A DNA stretch of 16,564 nucleotides from Lachnoclostridium sp. UBA7122. Lineage in GTDB: Bacteria > Bacillota > Clostridia > Lachnospirales > Lachnospiraceae. Position numbers and translations under genes: made by a program. The stretch covers positions 1 through 16,564 of the forward strand of contig DKXQ01000047.1 of NCBI GenBank assembly GCA_002493085.1, read 5' to 3'. Numbering within the stretch: position 1 is the stretch's first letter; each line of letters begins with the position of its first letter. The notes below the pieces were generated by a model that was not told the DNA's origin, ran no database searches, and saw only the letters and a program-made list of their open reading frames with translations. Shown here in pieces: positions 1-8,462 of the stretch.

Positions 1-104
1 AGAACTTTGAAATTGCCATGCCAGAAAAAACTCTTCTTTTTTTTAGCAAGTTAATATATAATATTTAACAAGCTGGTCTTATTCCAGCCAGAATGGAGGT
101 TATT
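1..104 (+). promoter_or_regulatory. Leader upstream of the first gene, with possible -10 box
   Basis: No coding region is evident here. A perfect TATAAT hexamer lies at 57-62 inside an AT-rich tract, about 45 bases before the likely start of the next gene. The matching -35 position (34-39, TTCTTT) is poor, so the promoter call is weak. A T-rich stretch at 34-44 may instead be the tail of a terminator for a gene outside the window, but no convincing GC stem precedes it. The ribosome binding site GGAGG is at 95-99. Confidence 0.3.
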
Positions 105-1394
105 ATGGATTCATTAAAAGATTATTATATCCTGGCAGGCATAGATGAAGATGTTTACTGTTTTTGTGATAAAGTACAACAAAAGCTTAAGGACAGGTTT
201 TGCCAGATAGATAGCATTGCTGAGTTTAACCAGATTAAAATATTAAGAGCTATGCAGAAGCACAAAGTAAGTGCTGGATGTTTCGAGGCATCTACAGGAT
301 ATGGCTATGATGATATGGGAAGGGAGGTACTGGAGGAGGTCTATGCGGAGATTTTCAGTGCAGAGTCAGCTTTGGTGCGTCCGCAGCTTACATGTGGCAC
401 ACATGCGCTTACAGTTGCGCTTTCTGCTATTTTAAGGCCGGGAGATGAACTTCTGTCACCTGTTGGCAGGCCATATGATACGCTTGAGGGTGTGATAGGC
501 ATTAAAAAGGACAGCCCTCCATGTTCGCTTAAGGAATTTGGCATAACATACAGACAAGTGGACCTGCTGCCTGACGGCTCATTTGACTTTGATGGCATAA
601 AGGCTGCATTAAATGACAGGACAAAACTTGTGACAATACAGAAATCTAAGGGGTATGAAACACGTCCTACTCTTTCTGTAGAACGCATTGGGGAACTTAT
701 AACTTTTATAAAATCAGTAAAACCAGATGTAATATGTATGGTTGACAATTGTTATGGTGAATTCGTTGAAAAAACAGAACCATTACAGGCAGGGGCGGAC
801 CTTATAGCTGGTTCGCTTATCAAGAATCCTGGCGGAGGGCTTGCCCCTATAGGCGGATATATAGCCGGGCGCAAAGATTTAACTGATATGTGTGCTTACA
901 GGCTTACAGCCCCAGGACTTGGAAAAGAAGTTGGCGCAACACTTGGGTTAAACAGGCAGTTTTTCCAGGGGCTTTTTCTTGCACCAGTGGTTACTGCAGG
1001 TGCACTTAAAGGTGCGGTCTTTGCTGCAAATATATATGAAAGGCTTGGATTTAATGTTATGCCTTGTGGGGATGCACCAAGGTATGACATAATACAGGCA
1101 GTTACGCTTGGCTCTAAAGAGGCCGTAGTGTCATTCTGTAAGGGTATACAGGCAGCGTCGCCAGTGGACAGCCATGTTTCGCCTGAGCCATATGCAATGC
1201 CTGGATACCACAGTGATGTTATAATGGCAGCAGGGGCGTTTATACAAGGTTCATCCATTGAACTTAGTGCTGACGGGCCTATTGAACCACCTTATGCAGT
1301 ATACTTCCAGGGCGGTCTTACATGGTACCATGCAAAGTTTGGGATTATGATGTCATTACAGTATATGAAAAATGCAGGTCTGGTAAAAATTTAA
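105..1394 (+). CDS. PLP-dependent methionine gamma-lyase-like protein (Met_gamma_lyase / 'aluminum resistance' family)
   Basis: A 429-residue fold-type I PLP enzyme of the family annotated as methionine gamma-lyase-like or aluminum resistance protein (Bacillus YnbB type). The likely Schiff-base lysine is K240 in the motif SLIKNPGGG, and the cofactor-ring aspartate is D214 in MVDNCYGEF. The N-terminal half has the family signature ASTGYGYDDMGRE (about 62-74) and a TCGTHAL segment (97-103). By family it should act on sulfur amino acids as a cytosolic C-S lyase, but the true substrate is not settled. An upstream in-frame ATG at 93 is rejected because it overlaps the GGAGG at 95-99, which is spaced 5 bases from the ATG at 105. 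It precedes radC by about 170 bases, so it may be a separate transcript. No truncation or missing motif is seen. Confidence 0.85.
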   Translation: MDSLKDYYILAGIDEDVYCFCDKVQQKLKDRFCQIDSIAEFNQIKILRAMQKHKVSAGCFEASTGYGYDDMGREVLEEVYAEIFSAESALVRPQLTCGTHALTVALSAILRPGDELLSPVGRPYDTLEGVIGIKKDSPPCSLKEFGITYRQVDLLPDGSFDFDGIKAALNDRTKLVTIQKSKGYETRPTLSVERIGELITFIKSVKPDVICMVDNCYGEFVEKTEPLQAGADLIAGSLIKNPGGGLAPIGGYIAGRKDLTDMCAYRLTAPGLGKEVGATLGLNRQFFQGLFLAPVVTAGALKGAVFAANIYERLGFNVMPCGDAPRYDIIQAVTLGSKEAVVSFCKGIQAASPVDSHVSPEPYAMPGYHSDVIMAAGAFIQGSSIELSADGPIEPPYAVYFQGGLTWYHAKFGIMMSLQYMKNAGLVKI

Positions 1395-1564
1395 AGTATA
1401 AAATGGCAGACCAGGTGATGAAAGATAGAAAGTTTAGTTTTTTTTTAGAAAAATTTGCGAAAAAAACATATGTTAATACAAATTGGCTTATATACAAAAA
1501 AAGTAATTTATGATAACATAACCTATATGTGCATACCGGGGGCTTTCTGCAGACAGGAGGCAGT

Positions 1565-2266
1565 ATGGACACAGATAATTTGACGATGAAAGAGATGCCA
1601 GCTTCAGAAAGGCCATATGAAAAGTGTGAAAAGTATGGTGCCAGTGTGCTTTCAGACGCAGAGCTCCTTGCAGTAGTTATACGTACAGGGGGAAAAGGAG
1701 AGCGGGCTACAGAACTTGCTTTGCGGATTTTAAATAATGCACCAGGCAAAAAGATTGGCGGGCTTTTCCAGATGACTTTAAGCCAGCTTTCGGCAATCCG
1801 CGGGATAGGCAGGGTTAAGGCAATACAGCTTAGCTGTCTTGCGGAGATAACAAAGCGCATGATGTCCTCAGCAGTATCAGACCAGCAGCTTTTATGCACA
1901 GACCCAGAAAAGGTGGCTGTTTATTTTATGCCTATGATGAAATTTCTGGAGTATGAACAGGTAAGGCTTCTTATACTAAATGGCAGGAACGGGCTTGTAA
2001 AGGATTTAGAGATATCGAATGGTTCATTTAATTCTGCTATGGCATCGCCACGTGAAATATTTTATAACGCAATTAAGCATGGGGCTGTATCTGTAATAGT
2101 TTTACATAACCATCCGTCAGGAGACCCTTCTCCAAGCCATGAGGATATACTTCTTACAAAGCGGCTTGCAGATACAGGCAGGATGGTAGGTATTCCATTG
2201 CTTGACCATATAATTATCGGGGATAACCGCTATATCAGCATGAAAGAGAGTGGTTATGGGATTTAG
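1565..2266 (+). CDS. radC: RadC family JAMM/MPN protein
   Basis: A 233-residue RadC (UPF0758) protein, normal length for the family. The N-terminal part carries a helix-hairpin-helix-like segment (about 75-95, core IRGIGRVKA). The C-terminal part is the JAMM metalloprotease-like domain with a REI motif (163-165) and the signature HNHPSGDPSPS, whose likely metal ligands are H181, H183 and D194. The historic link to DNA repair is doubtful; the biochemical role of chromosomal RadC remains unclear. The start at ATG 1565 is preferred over an in-frame GTG at 1529 because AGGAGG at 1555-1560 sits 4 bases before 1565, while 1529 has no binding site. The mreB start follows 24 bases after the stop, and in many Firmicutes radC heads the mre cluster, so co-transcription is likely. 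Confidence 0.93.
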   Translation: MDTDNLTMKEMPASERPYEKCEKYGASVLSDAELLAVVIRTGGKGERATELALRILNNAPGKKIGGLFQMTLSQLSAIRGIGRVKAIQLSCLAEITKRMMSSAVSDQQLLCTDPEKVAVYFMPMMKFLEYEQVRLLILNGRNGLVKDLEISNGSFNSAMASPREIFYNAIKHGAVSVIVLHNHPSGDPSPSHEDILLTKRLADTGRMVGIPLLDHIIIGDNRYISMKESGYGI

Positions 2267-2290
2267 CCCCTTTTTGGAAGGAGAGTTTTC

Positions 2291-3298
2291 ATGTCACAAA
2301 AGACTTATGGTATAGACTTTGGGACAAGTACCATTAAAGTATATAAAAAAGGACAAGGCATAATATTGCTTGAAAGAACTGTAGTGTCTACTGTAGGCAG
2401 TGAAAAAAGACCTGTAGCAATAGGTGAGCAGGCATATGAGATGTTTGAAAAAGAGCCTCCAAGCATACACGTCTCATTTCCATTAAGCCACGGTGTGATT
2501 GCAGATATGCATGACATGACTGCACTTTGGAATTTTATGCTTTCAGCACTTTCAGGACGCAGAAAGTTAAAAGGCGGCAATTTTTATCTTGCTGTACCTG
2601 CTGATATTACAAAAGTGGAAAAACATGCCTACTCGCGTATAATATCTGAAGGAGAGTGTAAACCTAAACATATATTCCTGATAGATAAGCCTGTTGCAGA
2701 TGCATATGGGCTTGGGCTTGATGTAGAGAGGTCACAGGGCATACTTATAGTAAATATAGGGGCAGATACAACAGAAATATCCATACTTTCATTTGGTGGC
2801 ATAGTTGTTACAAAGCTGCTGCCATATGGAGGAAATTATTTTGACAGCCAGATTATCAGTTATATGCGCAAACAATACAATTTTATCATAGGCAGAAGGA
2901 CAGCAGAGGCAGTTAAAAAGGCACTTGTATCGGCACAGCCATCAGATGAACAGATTAAGATTACTGGACGCGATATAGTTAAGGGGCTTCCAGGGGAAGT
3001 ATGGATGTCATCAAATGAAATCTATCCATTAGTATCAGATATGTTTCATATAATATCAGTGGCAGTGCAGTCAGTTGTTGAGAGGATGCCACCTGAGATA
3101 GCACAGGAAATAACATACAATGGTATATATCTTACAGGGGCATCATCATGGATTAAGGGACTTGATATATTTATAACAGATGAGACGGACATAAAAGCAA
3201 ATACAACACAGGATGCACAGATATCAGTAGCTAAAGGTCTTGGATTTCTGGCTGAACGCCCAAAGCTGGCTGCTGTTTATGCATCCCAGTTAAAATAG
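2291..3298 (+). CDS. mreB: MreB-family rod-shape actin homologue, divergent ATPase site
   Basis: A 335-residue bacterial actin heading mreBCD. It keeps the overall MreB layout: phosphate-1 loop GIDFGTSTIKVY (7-18), PLSHGVIADM (64-73), the central GR(D/R)TAEAVK region (about 201-209) and GRDIVKGLPGEV (227-237). Several normally fixed residues differ from B. subtilis MreB. The IEEP segment carrying the hydrolytic Glu reads IDKP (131-134); phosphate-2 DIGGGTTE reads NIGADTTE (155-162); the GD before the Asp-rich helix reads GGN (180-182); and LTGGGA of the adenosine motif reads LTGASS (281-286). The family places it under the membrane, organising RodA-PBP2. The altered motifs suggest slow or absent ATP hydrolysis, which is inference. 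GGAAGGAG lies upstream of ATG 2291. mreC follows after 55 bases. Confidence 0.85.
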   Translation: MSQKTYGIDFGTSTIKVYKKGQGIILLERTVVSTVGSEKRPVAIGEQAYEMFEKEPPSIHVSFPLSHGVIADMHDMTALWNFMLSALSGRRKLKGGNFYLAVPADITKVEKHAYSRIISEGECKPKHIFLIDKPVADAYGLGLDVERSQGILIVNIGADTTEISILSFGGIVVTKLLPYGGNYFDSQIISYMRKQYNFIIGRRTAEAVKKALVSAQPSDEQIKITGRDIVKGLPGEVWMSSNEIYPLVSDMFHIISVAVQSVVERMPPEIAQEITYNGIYLTGASSWIKGLDIFITDETDIKANTTQDAQISVAKGLGFLAERPKLAAVYASQLK

Positions 3299-3353
3299 CT
3301 GCTTATTTGTATATTTTTTTACACACAATGATAATGGAAGGATATGGATCATA

Positions 3354-4223
3354 ATGCGTAAAAGGACAAAAATTACTATAGACCCTAAGTATATTCTTAT
3401 AATAATAGTATTAGCATGTGCAGTGCTTATGCTGGTTTCTTTCAAGTTCCAGGATAAGATGGAGCCAGTCCGTGCAATTGCAGGTAATTTAATTACACCT
3501 ATGCAGAACGGCATAAACAAAGTGGGGGTAAAGATTGCAGAACAGTTAGATTATGTTACAACAGTCAAAAAGCTTGTAAAGGAAAATAAAAACCTGCAGT
3601 CCCAGCTTGATGAAGTTTCCGCTGAGAACAGGCTTTTACAGCAGGATAAATATGAACTTGAAAATTTAAGAAAGCTTTATGATTTAGATGAACAGTATGC
3701 AGGATATCCAAAAGTGTCAGCGCGTGTTATAAGCAGTGACAATGACAACTGGTACAACACATTTATAATAGATAAGGGTTCAGATGACGGGCTTGCTGTC
3801 AATATGAACGTAATGGCAGGTGACGGGCTTGTAGGAATAATAATAGAAGTAAATAAATCATATTCCAGGGTACGTTCAATTATTGATGATTCAAGCAATG
3901 TTGCTGCGACATTTTTAAAAACTTCCGACAGATGCATGGTCAGCGGAAATTTAGAACTTATAAACAGTGGCCTGATAGAGATAAAAGATATTAGTGGAAG
4001 TGCAGATATAAAAGACGGGTATGCAGTAGTAACTGCACAGACAAGCAGTAAATTCCTGCCAGGAATACTTATAGGTTATGCAAAGGATTTAAAAAAGGAT
4101 TCTTCAAATATCACACAGACAGGATATCTGACACCAGCCGCTGATTTTTCAAAACTGGATATGGTTCTTGTAATAACCCAGTTAAAAGATTCAGAATCCT
4201 TAGAGGAGATGTTGGATAAATGA
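3354..4223 (+). CDS. mreC: Rod shape-determining protein MreC
   Basis: A 289-residue bitopic membrane protein. The order is a short cytoplasmic tail, one membrane segment (about 13-30), a coiled coil (about 65-110, rich in L, E, K and Q) and an extracellular beta-barrel domain. The barrel is recognised by ARVISSDNDNWYNTFIIDKG (122-141) followed by DGLAVNMNVMAGDGLVG, typical of MreC. In the elongasome MreC activates PBP2-RodA from outside the membrane. The start has GGAAGGA at 3336-3342, 11 bases upstream; a nearby ATG at 3345 is out of frame and closes at once. The stop overlaps the mreD start by four bases (ATGA), so the two are translationally coupled. Length and domain order are normal. 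Confidence 0.95.
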   Translation: MRKRTKITIDPKYILIIIVLACAVLMLVSFKFQDKMEPVRAIAGNLITPMQNGINKVGVKIAEQLDYVTTVKKLVKENKNLQSQLDEVSAENRLLQQDKYELENLRKLYDLDEQYAGYPKVSARVISSDNDNWYNTFIIDKGSDDGLAVNMNVMAGDGLVGIIIEVNKSYSRVRSIIDDSSNVAATFLKTSDRCMVSGNLELINSGLIEIKDISGSADIKDGYAVVTAQTSSKFLPGILIGYAKDLKKDSSNITQTGYLTPAADFSKLDMVLVITQLKDSESLEEMLDK

Positions 4224-4762
4224 AACGTTATATTAGCATGTTCCTTATTGTAATAGTCTGTTTTTTGTTACAGACGACACTGCTTCAGAATTTAAAACTG
4301 GCTAACATAACCCCGGACCTGCTTGTTATACTGGTATCTGTATCAGGCTTTATGTATGGCAGGGGTCTTGGAATTTTTTCAGGCCTTCTGTGCGGAATGT
4401 TGTGTGATTTGCTCTACAGCAATATAATTGGAATTTATATTCTTATATATGTGCTTACAGGTTATATTAATGGGATTTTACACAAAATTTACTATAAAGA
4501 TGATATGCTGGTGCCTGTATTTTCAATTGCTGCAAGCAGCTTATTTTCTAATTTGCTGTTTTATATCTTTAATTTTTTATTAAGGGGAAGGCTGGATATA
4601 TTTGTATATATGAAAAATATTATTCTGCCAGAGCTTGTGTATACAGTTGCTGCTGGCATAATAATTTATAAAATGCTTTACAAACTTGAAGAAAAAATGT
4701 ACCCTCCTGTAGAAGTACCACTTGAAAGTAAAACCCCGGCAGAGCAGGAGGAAGATTCTTAA
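4220..4762 (+). CDS. mreD: Rod shape-determining protein MreD
   Basis: A 180-residue multi-pass membrane protein, with about five or six hydrophobic segments between residues 4 and 152, then a charged cytoplasmic tail rich in Glu and Pro. The ITPDLLVILVSVSGFMYGRG region (30-49) matches the N-terminal signature of MreD, in which an NxxPDLL-like motif is followed by a glycine-rich helix. MreD is an elongasome membrane partner of MreC that balances PBP2 activation. It overlaps mreC by four bases, and the AAGGAGG of the next gene overlaps its own stop, so it is embedded in the operon. MreD proteins are weakly conserved, so position in mreBCD carries much of the call. Confidence 0.92.
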   Translation: MKRYISMFLIVIVCFLLQTTLLQNLKLANITPDLLVILVSVSGFMYGRGLGIFSGLLCGMLCDLLYSNIIGIYILIYVLTGYINGILHKIYYKDDMLVPVFSIAASSLFSNLLFYIFNFLLRGRLDIFVYMKNIILPELVYTVAAGIIIYKMLYKLEEKMYPPVEVPLESKTPAEQEEDS

Positions 4763-4777
4763 GGAGGGATCTGCTAT

Positions 4778-7654
4778 ATGTTAGATACACTGAAGGAACA
4801 TATCAGGGCATTTTTTAAATCGCGCCTTGTGCCAATAACAGCTATATATATCATATTATTTGCAATACTTACAAACCGCATGTTCCAGCTTCAGATATTG
4901 GAAGGTGATACATATGCAAGTGAAGCTGTAAAGCGCACAACAAAGACACGCGCAATTAAAGCTTCAAGAGGCAATATATATGACTGCAATGGCAAATTGC
5001 TTGCATATAATAAACTTGCATATAATGTGACTTATGCAGAAAATGATGTGACTAATGAGCTGACATCAGCACAAAAAAATATAGTTATTTATAATACTAT
5101 AAAGCTTATTGAAAGTAATGGCGGCAGTCTTTCTGTTGAATCATATATAAAAGCAGATGAAAATGGCAAACTTGAGTTTACTGCTGAGGGGAGCACACTT
5201 CTAAGGTTTAAGGCGGAAGTATATTCAGTAAAAGGCGGAGTGGATGGGCTTACACAGGAGCAGAAAGATGCTACTCCTGAAGAAATGTATGCGTATATTA
5301 ACTCAAACGATATAAATAGTCCAAGATTTGCAATAGATGATAAAAAGTATGGCATGGAAACTGCAATGAAGATACTGGCGGTACGTTATGCGATATTTAT
5401 TAAGAGGTTTGACCAGACCCTGCCAATAACGCTTGCAACTGATGTGAATGACCAGACAGCTGCTGCAATTAAGGAAAATTCTGCAGAACTTCCAGGCGTG
5501 GATATTACACAGGATACTATACGTGTCTATAAAAAGAGCAAATATTTTGCACATATTATCGGATATACAGGAGGTATTTCCTCCGAAAAACTTGCCACGC
5601 TCCAGAAAGAAAACACAAAAAATGATTATACAGATGATGACCAGATAGGGCTGTCAGGCATTGAAAGCACATTTGAAGACAAACTTAAAGGCAAAAAAGG
5701 GAGCGAAACGCTTACAGTAAACGGTGTTGGGCGTGTTACAAGTGTAAATGACAGAAAAGAACCAATAGCAGGCAATGACATATATCTTTCTATTGATTCT
5801 GACCTTCAGGAAGAATGTTACCACCTGCTGGAAGAGCACATTGCAGGAATACTTGTCACAAACATGCACAACAGTGGTGATGCGGGTACAAAAGGCTATT
5901 CTGCAGCAGGTATAAAGATTCCTGTATATGACGTGTACAATGCCCTTATACAAAATAATCTTGTAAATGTAATGAGGTTTAAAGATAAAAATGCTTCTAA
6001 GCTTGAAAAAAGCACACATAAAAAATATAAAAAGAAATCCAGGTTTATATTAAAGAAACTTCGTGGAATACTTAAAACTGGCAGTACAGTAACAGCACGT
6101 GATTTATCTGATGATATGGCAGAGTTTACAGATTATTTTTATGAACTGTTAAAGGAAAAAAATATAGTCCTTAAAGACCAGATAGATACTGAAGATGAGA
6201 CATATAAAAAATACTCATCTGGCAAACTCAGCCTGAGCCGCTACCTGCAGTATGCAATATCCGAAAACTGGATTGATTTAAGCAGATTAGATGTGGGCGA
6301 CAGGTACTACAGTTCATCAGAATTATATGAGATGCTGCTTGACTATGGCATAAGCATGTTAAAAGAAGACACCAGTTATATTAAAATGGTATACAGTTAT
6401 CTTATATACCACTATGAACTGTCAGGCAGGGACTGCTGTCTGCTTATGTTTGACCAGGGCAATATCAAGTATAATGCAAAGGACTATGAAAATCTCGAAA
6501 GAGGATATATGTCAGCTTATACATTCCTTGTACAGAAGATTAAAAAGCTTGAAATTACCCCAGGACAGCTTGGGCTTGAACCATGTTCAGGTTCAATTGT
6601 GATAACGGATGTAAATACGGGCAAGGTAAAAGCTATGGTGACGTATCCAAGTTATGATAATAACAAAATGGCCAATAAAGTAGATACAGAGTATTTTAAT
6701 ACTTTCCTTACACAGAGCAAGTCTTCACCACTGCTTAACAGGCCAGTACAACAGGCGATGGCACCAGGTTCTACATTCAAGTTACTGTCTTCTGTCACAG
6801 CGCTTGAAGAAGGAATTCTGAGCCCATATGATACAATATATGACAGGGTAGTCTTTGATATGATTGACCATCCTGCAAAATGCTGGAGTTCTTCGTCGCA
6901 TGGAAGCCTGACGGTTTCTACGGCCCTGGAAGTTTCATGTAACTATTTCTTCTATAGCGTGGGCTATATGCTCAGTGGGAAAACTTCAAGCGGAAGCATT
7001 AATTATGCAAGGGGCATAAGCCGGTTAAAAAAATATGCAGGCCTGTTTGGGCTTACTGACAAGTCAGGTGTTGAAATTTCTGAAATATTGCCAACATTTG
7101 CAAGCAGTGATGCTGTGCGTGCGGCAATAGGACAGGATACTAATGCATACACACCAGCACAGGTGTCCAGATATGTTACATCTGTTGCAAACAGCGGAAC
7201 CACATATGACCTTACACTTATTGATAAGATTAAAAATGTTAAAGGCAAGACAGTGCTTGACAATAAGGCAAAGACCAGAAATAAAATAAAAGCTGCTGAT
7301 TCAACATGGGATGCAGTGCACAATGGAATGTATCTTGTTGTAAACGGCTCCCACAGTTCCATTAAACCAATGTTTAAGGAACTTAATGTACAGGTGGCAG
7401 GCAAGACTGGTACTGCACAGCAGACAAAATCACATCCAAACCATGCATGGTTTGTTTCATATGCACCTTACAACAAACCTGAGATATCAGTAACCTGTAA
7501 TATACCAAATGGATATACATCATCAAATGCAGCACAGACAGCAAGGGATGTTTATAAATATTATTTCAGTAATAAAAATAAAAAGGACAAGGCAAGAAAA
7601 AAAGTTTCAGGAGCTATAAAAATGCCAGAATCAGGTACAACACATATAGATTAA
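4778..7654 (+). CDS. mrdA: Penicillin-binding protein 2 (class B transpeptidase) with long internal insert
   Basis: A 958-residue class B PBP that crosslinks peptidoglycan during elongation, partnered with RodA. One N-terminal membrane anchor spans about 18-33. The pedestal/dimerisation region starts with RGNIYDCNGKLLA (64-76), where the usual Arg of RGxIxDRNG is Cys70. The transpeptidase domain has all three active-site motifs: STFK (nucleophile S665, K668), SCN (720-722) and KTG (876-878). Typical PBP2 is about 600-720 residues. The excess is mainly an insert at about 355-600, between IYLSIDSDLQ (335-344) and GSIVITDVNTG (605-615), the point where the catalytic domain resumes. The insert is highly charged, with a very basic patch (about 408-432), and has no membrane segment. 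AAGGAGG at 4761-4767 precedes ATG 4778. The gene reads through without frameshift. Confidence 0.93.
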   Translation: MLDTLKEHIRAFFKSRLVPITAIYIILFAILTNRMFQLQILEGDTYASEAVKRTTKTRAIKASRGNIYDCNGKLLAYNKLAYNVTYAENDVTNELTSAQKNIVIYNTIKLIESNGGSLSVESYIKADENGKLEFTAEGSTLLRFKAEVYSVKGGVDGLTQEQKDATPEEMYAYINSNDINSPRFAIDDKKYGMETAMKILAVRYAIFIKRFDQTLPITLATDVNDQTAAAIKENSAELPGVDITQDTIRVYKKSKYFAHIIGYTGGISSEKLATLQKENTKNDYTDDDQIGLSGIESTFEDKLKGKKGSETLTVNGVGRVTSVNDRKEPIAGNDIYLSIDSDLQEECYHLLEEHIAGILVTNMHNSGDAGTKGYSAAGIKIPVYDVYNALIQNNLVNVMRFKDKNASKLEKSTHKKYKKKSRFILKKLRGILKTGSTVTARDLSDDMAEFTDYFYELLKEKNIVLKDQIDTEDETYKKYSSGKLSLSRYLQYAISENWIDLSRLDVGDRYYSSSELYEMLLDYGISMLKEDTSYIKMVYSYLIYHYELSGRDCCLLMFDQGNIKYNAKDYENLERGYMSAYTFLVQKIKKLEITPGQLGLEPCSGSIVITDVNTGKVKAMVTYPSYDNNKMANKVDTEYFNTFLTQSKSSPLLNRPVQQAMAPGSTFKLLSSVTALEEGILSPYDTIYDRVVFDMIDHPAKCWSSSSHGSLTVSTALEVSCNYFFYSVGYMLSGKTSSGSINYARGISRLKKYAGLFGLTDKSGVEISEILPTFASSDAVRAAIGQDTNAYTPAQVSRYVTSVANSGTTYDLTLIDKIKNVKGKTVLDNKAKTRNKIKAADSTWDAVHNGMYLVVNGSHSSIKPMFKELNVQVAGKTGTAQQTKSHPNHAWFVSYAPYNKPEISVTCNIPNGYTSSNAAQTARDVYKYYFSNKNKKDKARKKVSGAIKMPESGTTHID

Positions 7655-7674
7655 TTTATTTGATGGAGGGGAAT

Positions 7675-8373
7675 ATGGACGGAACTGTAGTTATTAAAGG
7701 AAGTAAGTCAGGAATAATCCTGGTTTTAAGCCCTGATGCCAGTTATGAAACGCTAAAAGAGGATATTGCTGCCAAATTTAAAGCTTCAGCAGCATTTTTT
7801 GGCGAAGCCCAAAAAGCAATATCTTTTAAGGGGCATAAACTTTCAGATGAACAGAAGATGGAAATTATAAATGTAATCCAGCAGAACTGTCAGCTTTCAA
7901 TACCCTGTATAATAGAAGAAGACCCTGTAACAGAGGAAGCTTTCAGGGAAGCTCTTGAAAAAAACCTTAGTGGGAACAACAGTAGCAGTACAGGACAGTT
8001 CTATAAAGGAAACCTGCGTTCCGGACAAGTACTTGATGTGGAGACAAGCATTGTTATAATTGGGGATATAAAGCCAGGCGCAAAGGTGATTTCCAAGGGC
8101 AATGTAATAATACTTGGTTCACTTCAGGGCAATGTATACGCTGGTGCTGCTGGCAATACTAATGCATTTGTTGTAGCTCTTGACATGCACCCTGTACAGA
8201 TAAGGATAGCAGACGCTATTGCACGTTCTCCTGACAGTCCTGTCAAGAAGGGGAAGGGGAGAGGGAAAAAGCAAAAAAATACAGTCCGTGAAACAAAGAT
8301 AGCATTTTTAGAAAATGGAAATATATATATAGAGCCGCTTGACAGGGATGTTATATCTGATATCCGTTTATAA
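7675..8373 (+). CDS. minC: Septum site-determining protein MinC
   Basis: A 232-residue FtsZ-assembly inhibitor. The N-terminal domain (about 1-100) is the FtsZ-destabilising part, preceding a Ser/Asn-rich linker (100-107). The C-terminal beta-helix begins near 110 with the hallmark LRSGQVLDVETSIVIIGDI and continues through GNVIILGSLQGNVYAGAAGN and the ALDMHPVQIRIAD segment, the usual MinD-binding and dimer surface. A basic stretch (191-201, KKGKGRGKKQK) interrupts the domain before the final strand. The start at ATG 7675 is favoured over an in-frame TTG at 7660, since GGAGG at 7665-7669 lies 5 bases ahead of it. It sits 20 bases after the PBP2 gene and 89 bases before minD, a wider gap than others in the operon. 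Confidence 0.94.
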   Translation: MDGTVVIKGSKSGIILVLSPDASYETLKEDIAAKFKASAAFFGEAQKAISFKGHKLSDEQKMEIINVIQQNCQLSIPCIIEEDPVTEEAFREALEKNLSGNNSSSTGQFYKGNLRSGQVLDVETSIVIIGDIKPGAKVISKGNVIILGSLQGNVYAGAAGNTNAFVVALDMHPVQIRIADAIARSPDSPVKKGKGRGKKQKNTVRETKIAFLENGNIYIEPLDRDVISDIRL

Positions 8374-8462
8374 GCTGTATTTAAAAAAATGTGGTTGCAT
8401 AAAGCCATATTTAAATACAACTAAGCATATTTAAACACATTTTTATTAGGAGGAATTAAACT
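8374..8462 (+). repeat. minC-minD spacer with three ATTTAAA repeats
   Basis: This 89-base AT-rich spacer is long for the operon. It contains a repeated core: TGTATTTAAAAAAA beginning at 8376, CATATTTAAATACA at 8406-8419 and CATATTTAAACACA at 8426-8439. The last two are exactly 20 bases apart and differ at two positions. The AGGAGG of minD is at 8448-8453. No good -35/-10 pair was found. The repeats might bind a regulator or affect mRNA processing, or may be chance in AT-rich sequence. Confidence 0.35.

Noticed and set aside
93..107. Upstream ATG at 93 as start of the PLP-lyase gene
   Set aside because: It overlaps the GGAGG (95-99) that is correctly spaced for the ATG at 105. The same logic rejects ATG 14851 for sepF and TTG 7660 for minC.
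1322..1513. 63-codon plus-strand frame overlapping the end of the PLP-lyase gene
   Set aside because: It is out of frame with the real gene, has no binding site, and shows low-complexity composition in its second half.
1447..1514. Possible radC promoter (TTGCGA at 1455-1460 with TACAAA 16 bases on)
   Set aside because: Both boxes match the consensus at only four of six positions and other equally weak pairs exist in this AT-rich gap.
1529..1564. GTG 1529 as start of radC
   Set aside because: It has no ribosome binding site, and AGGAGG at 1555-1560 points to ATG 1565; the extra residues are not part of normal RadC.
1345..1899. 184-codon minus-strand open frame opposite radC
   Set aside because: It is antisense to a well-supported RadC gene, has no recognisable family and no convincing ribosome binding site; a shadow frame.
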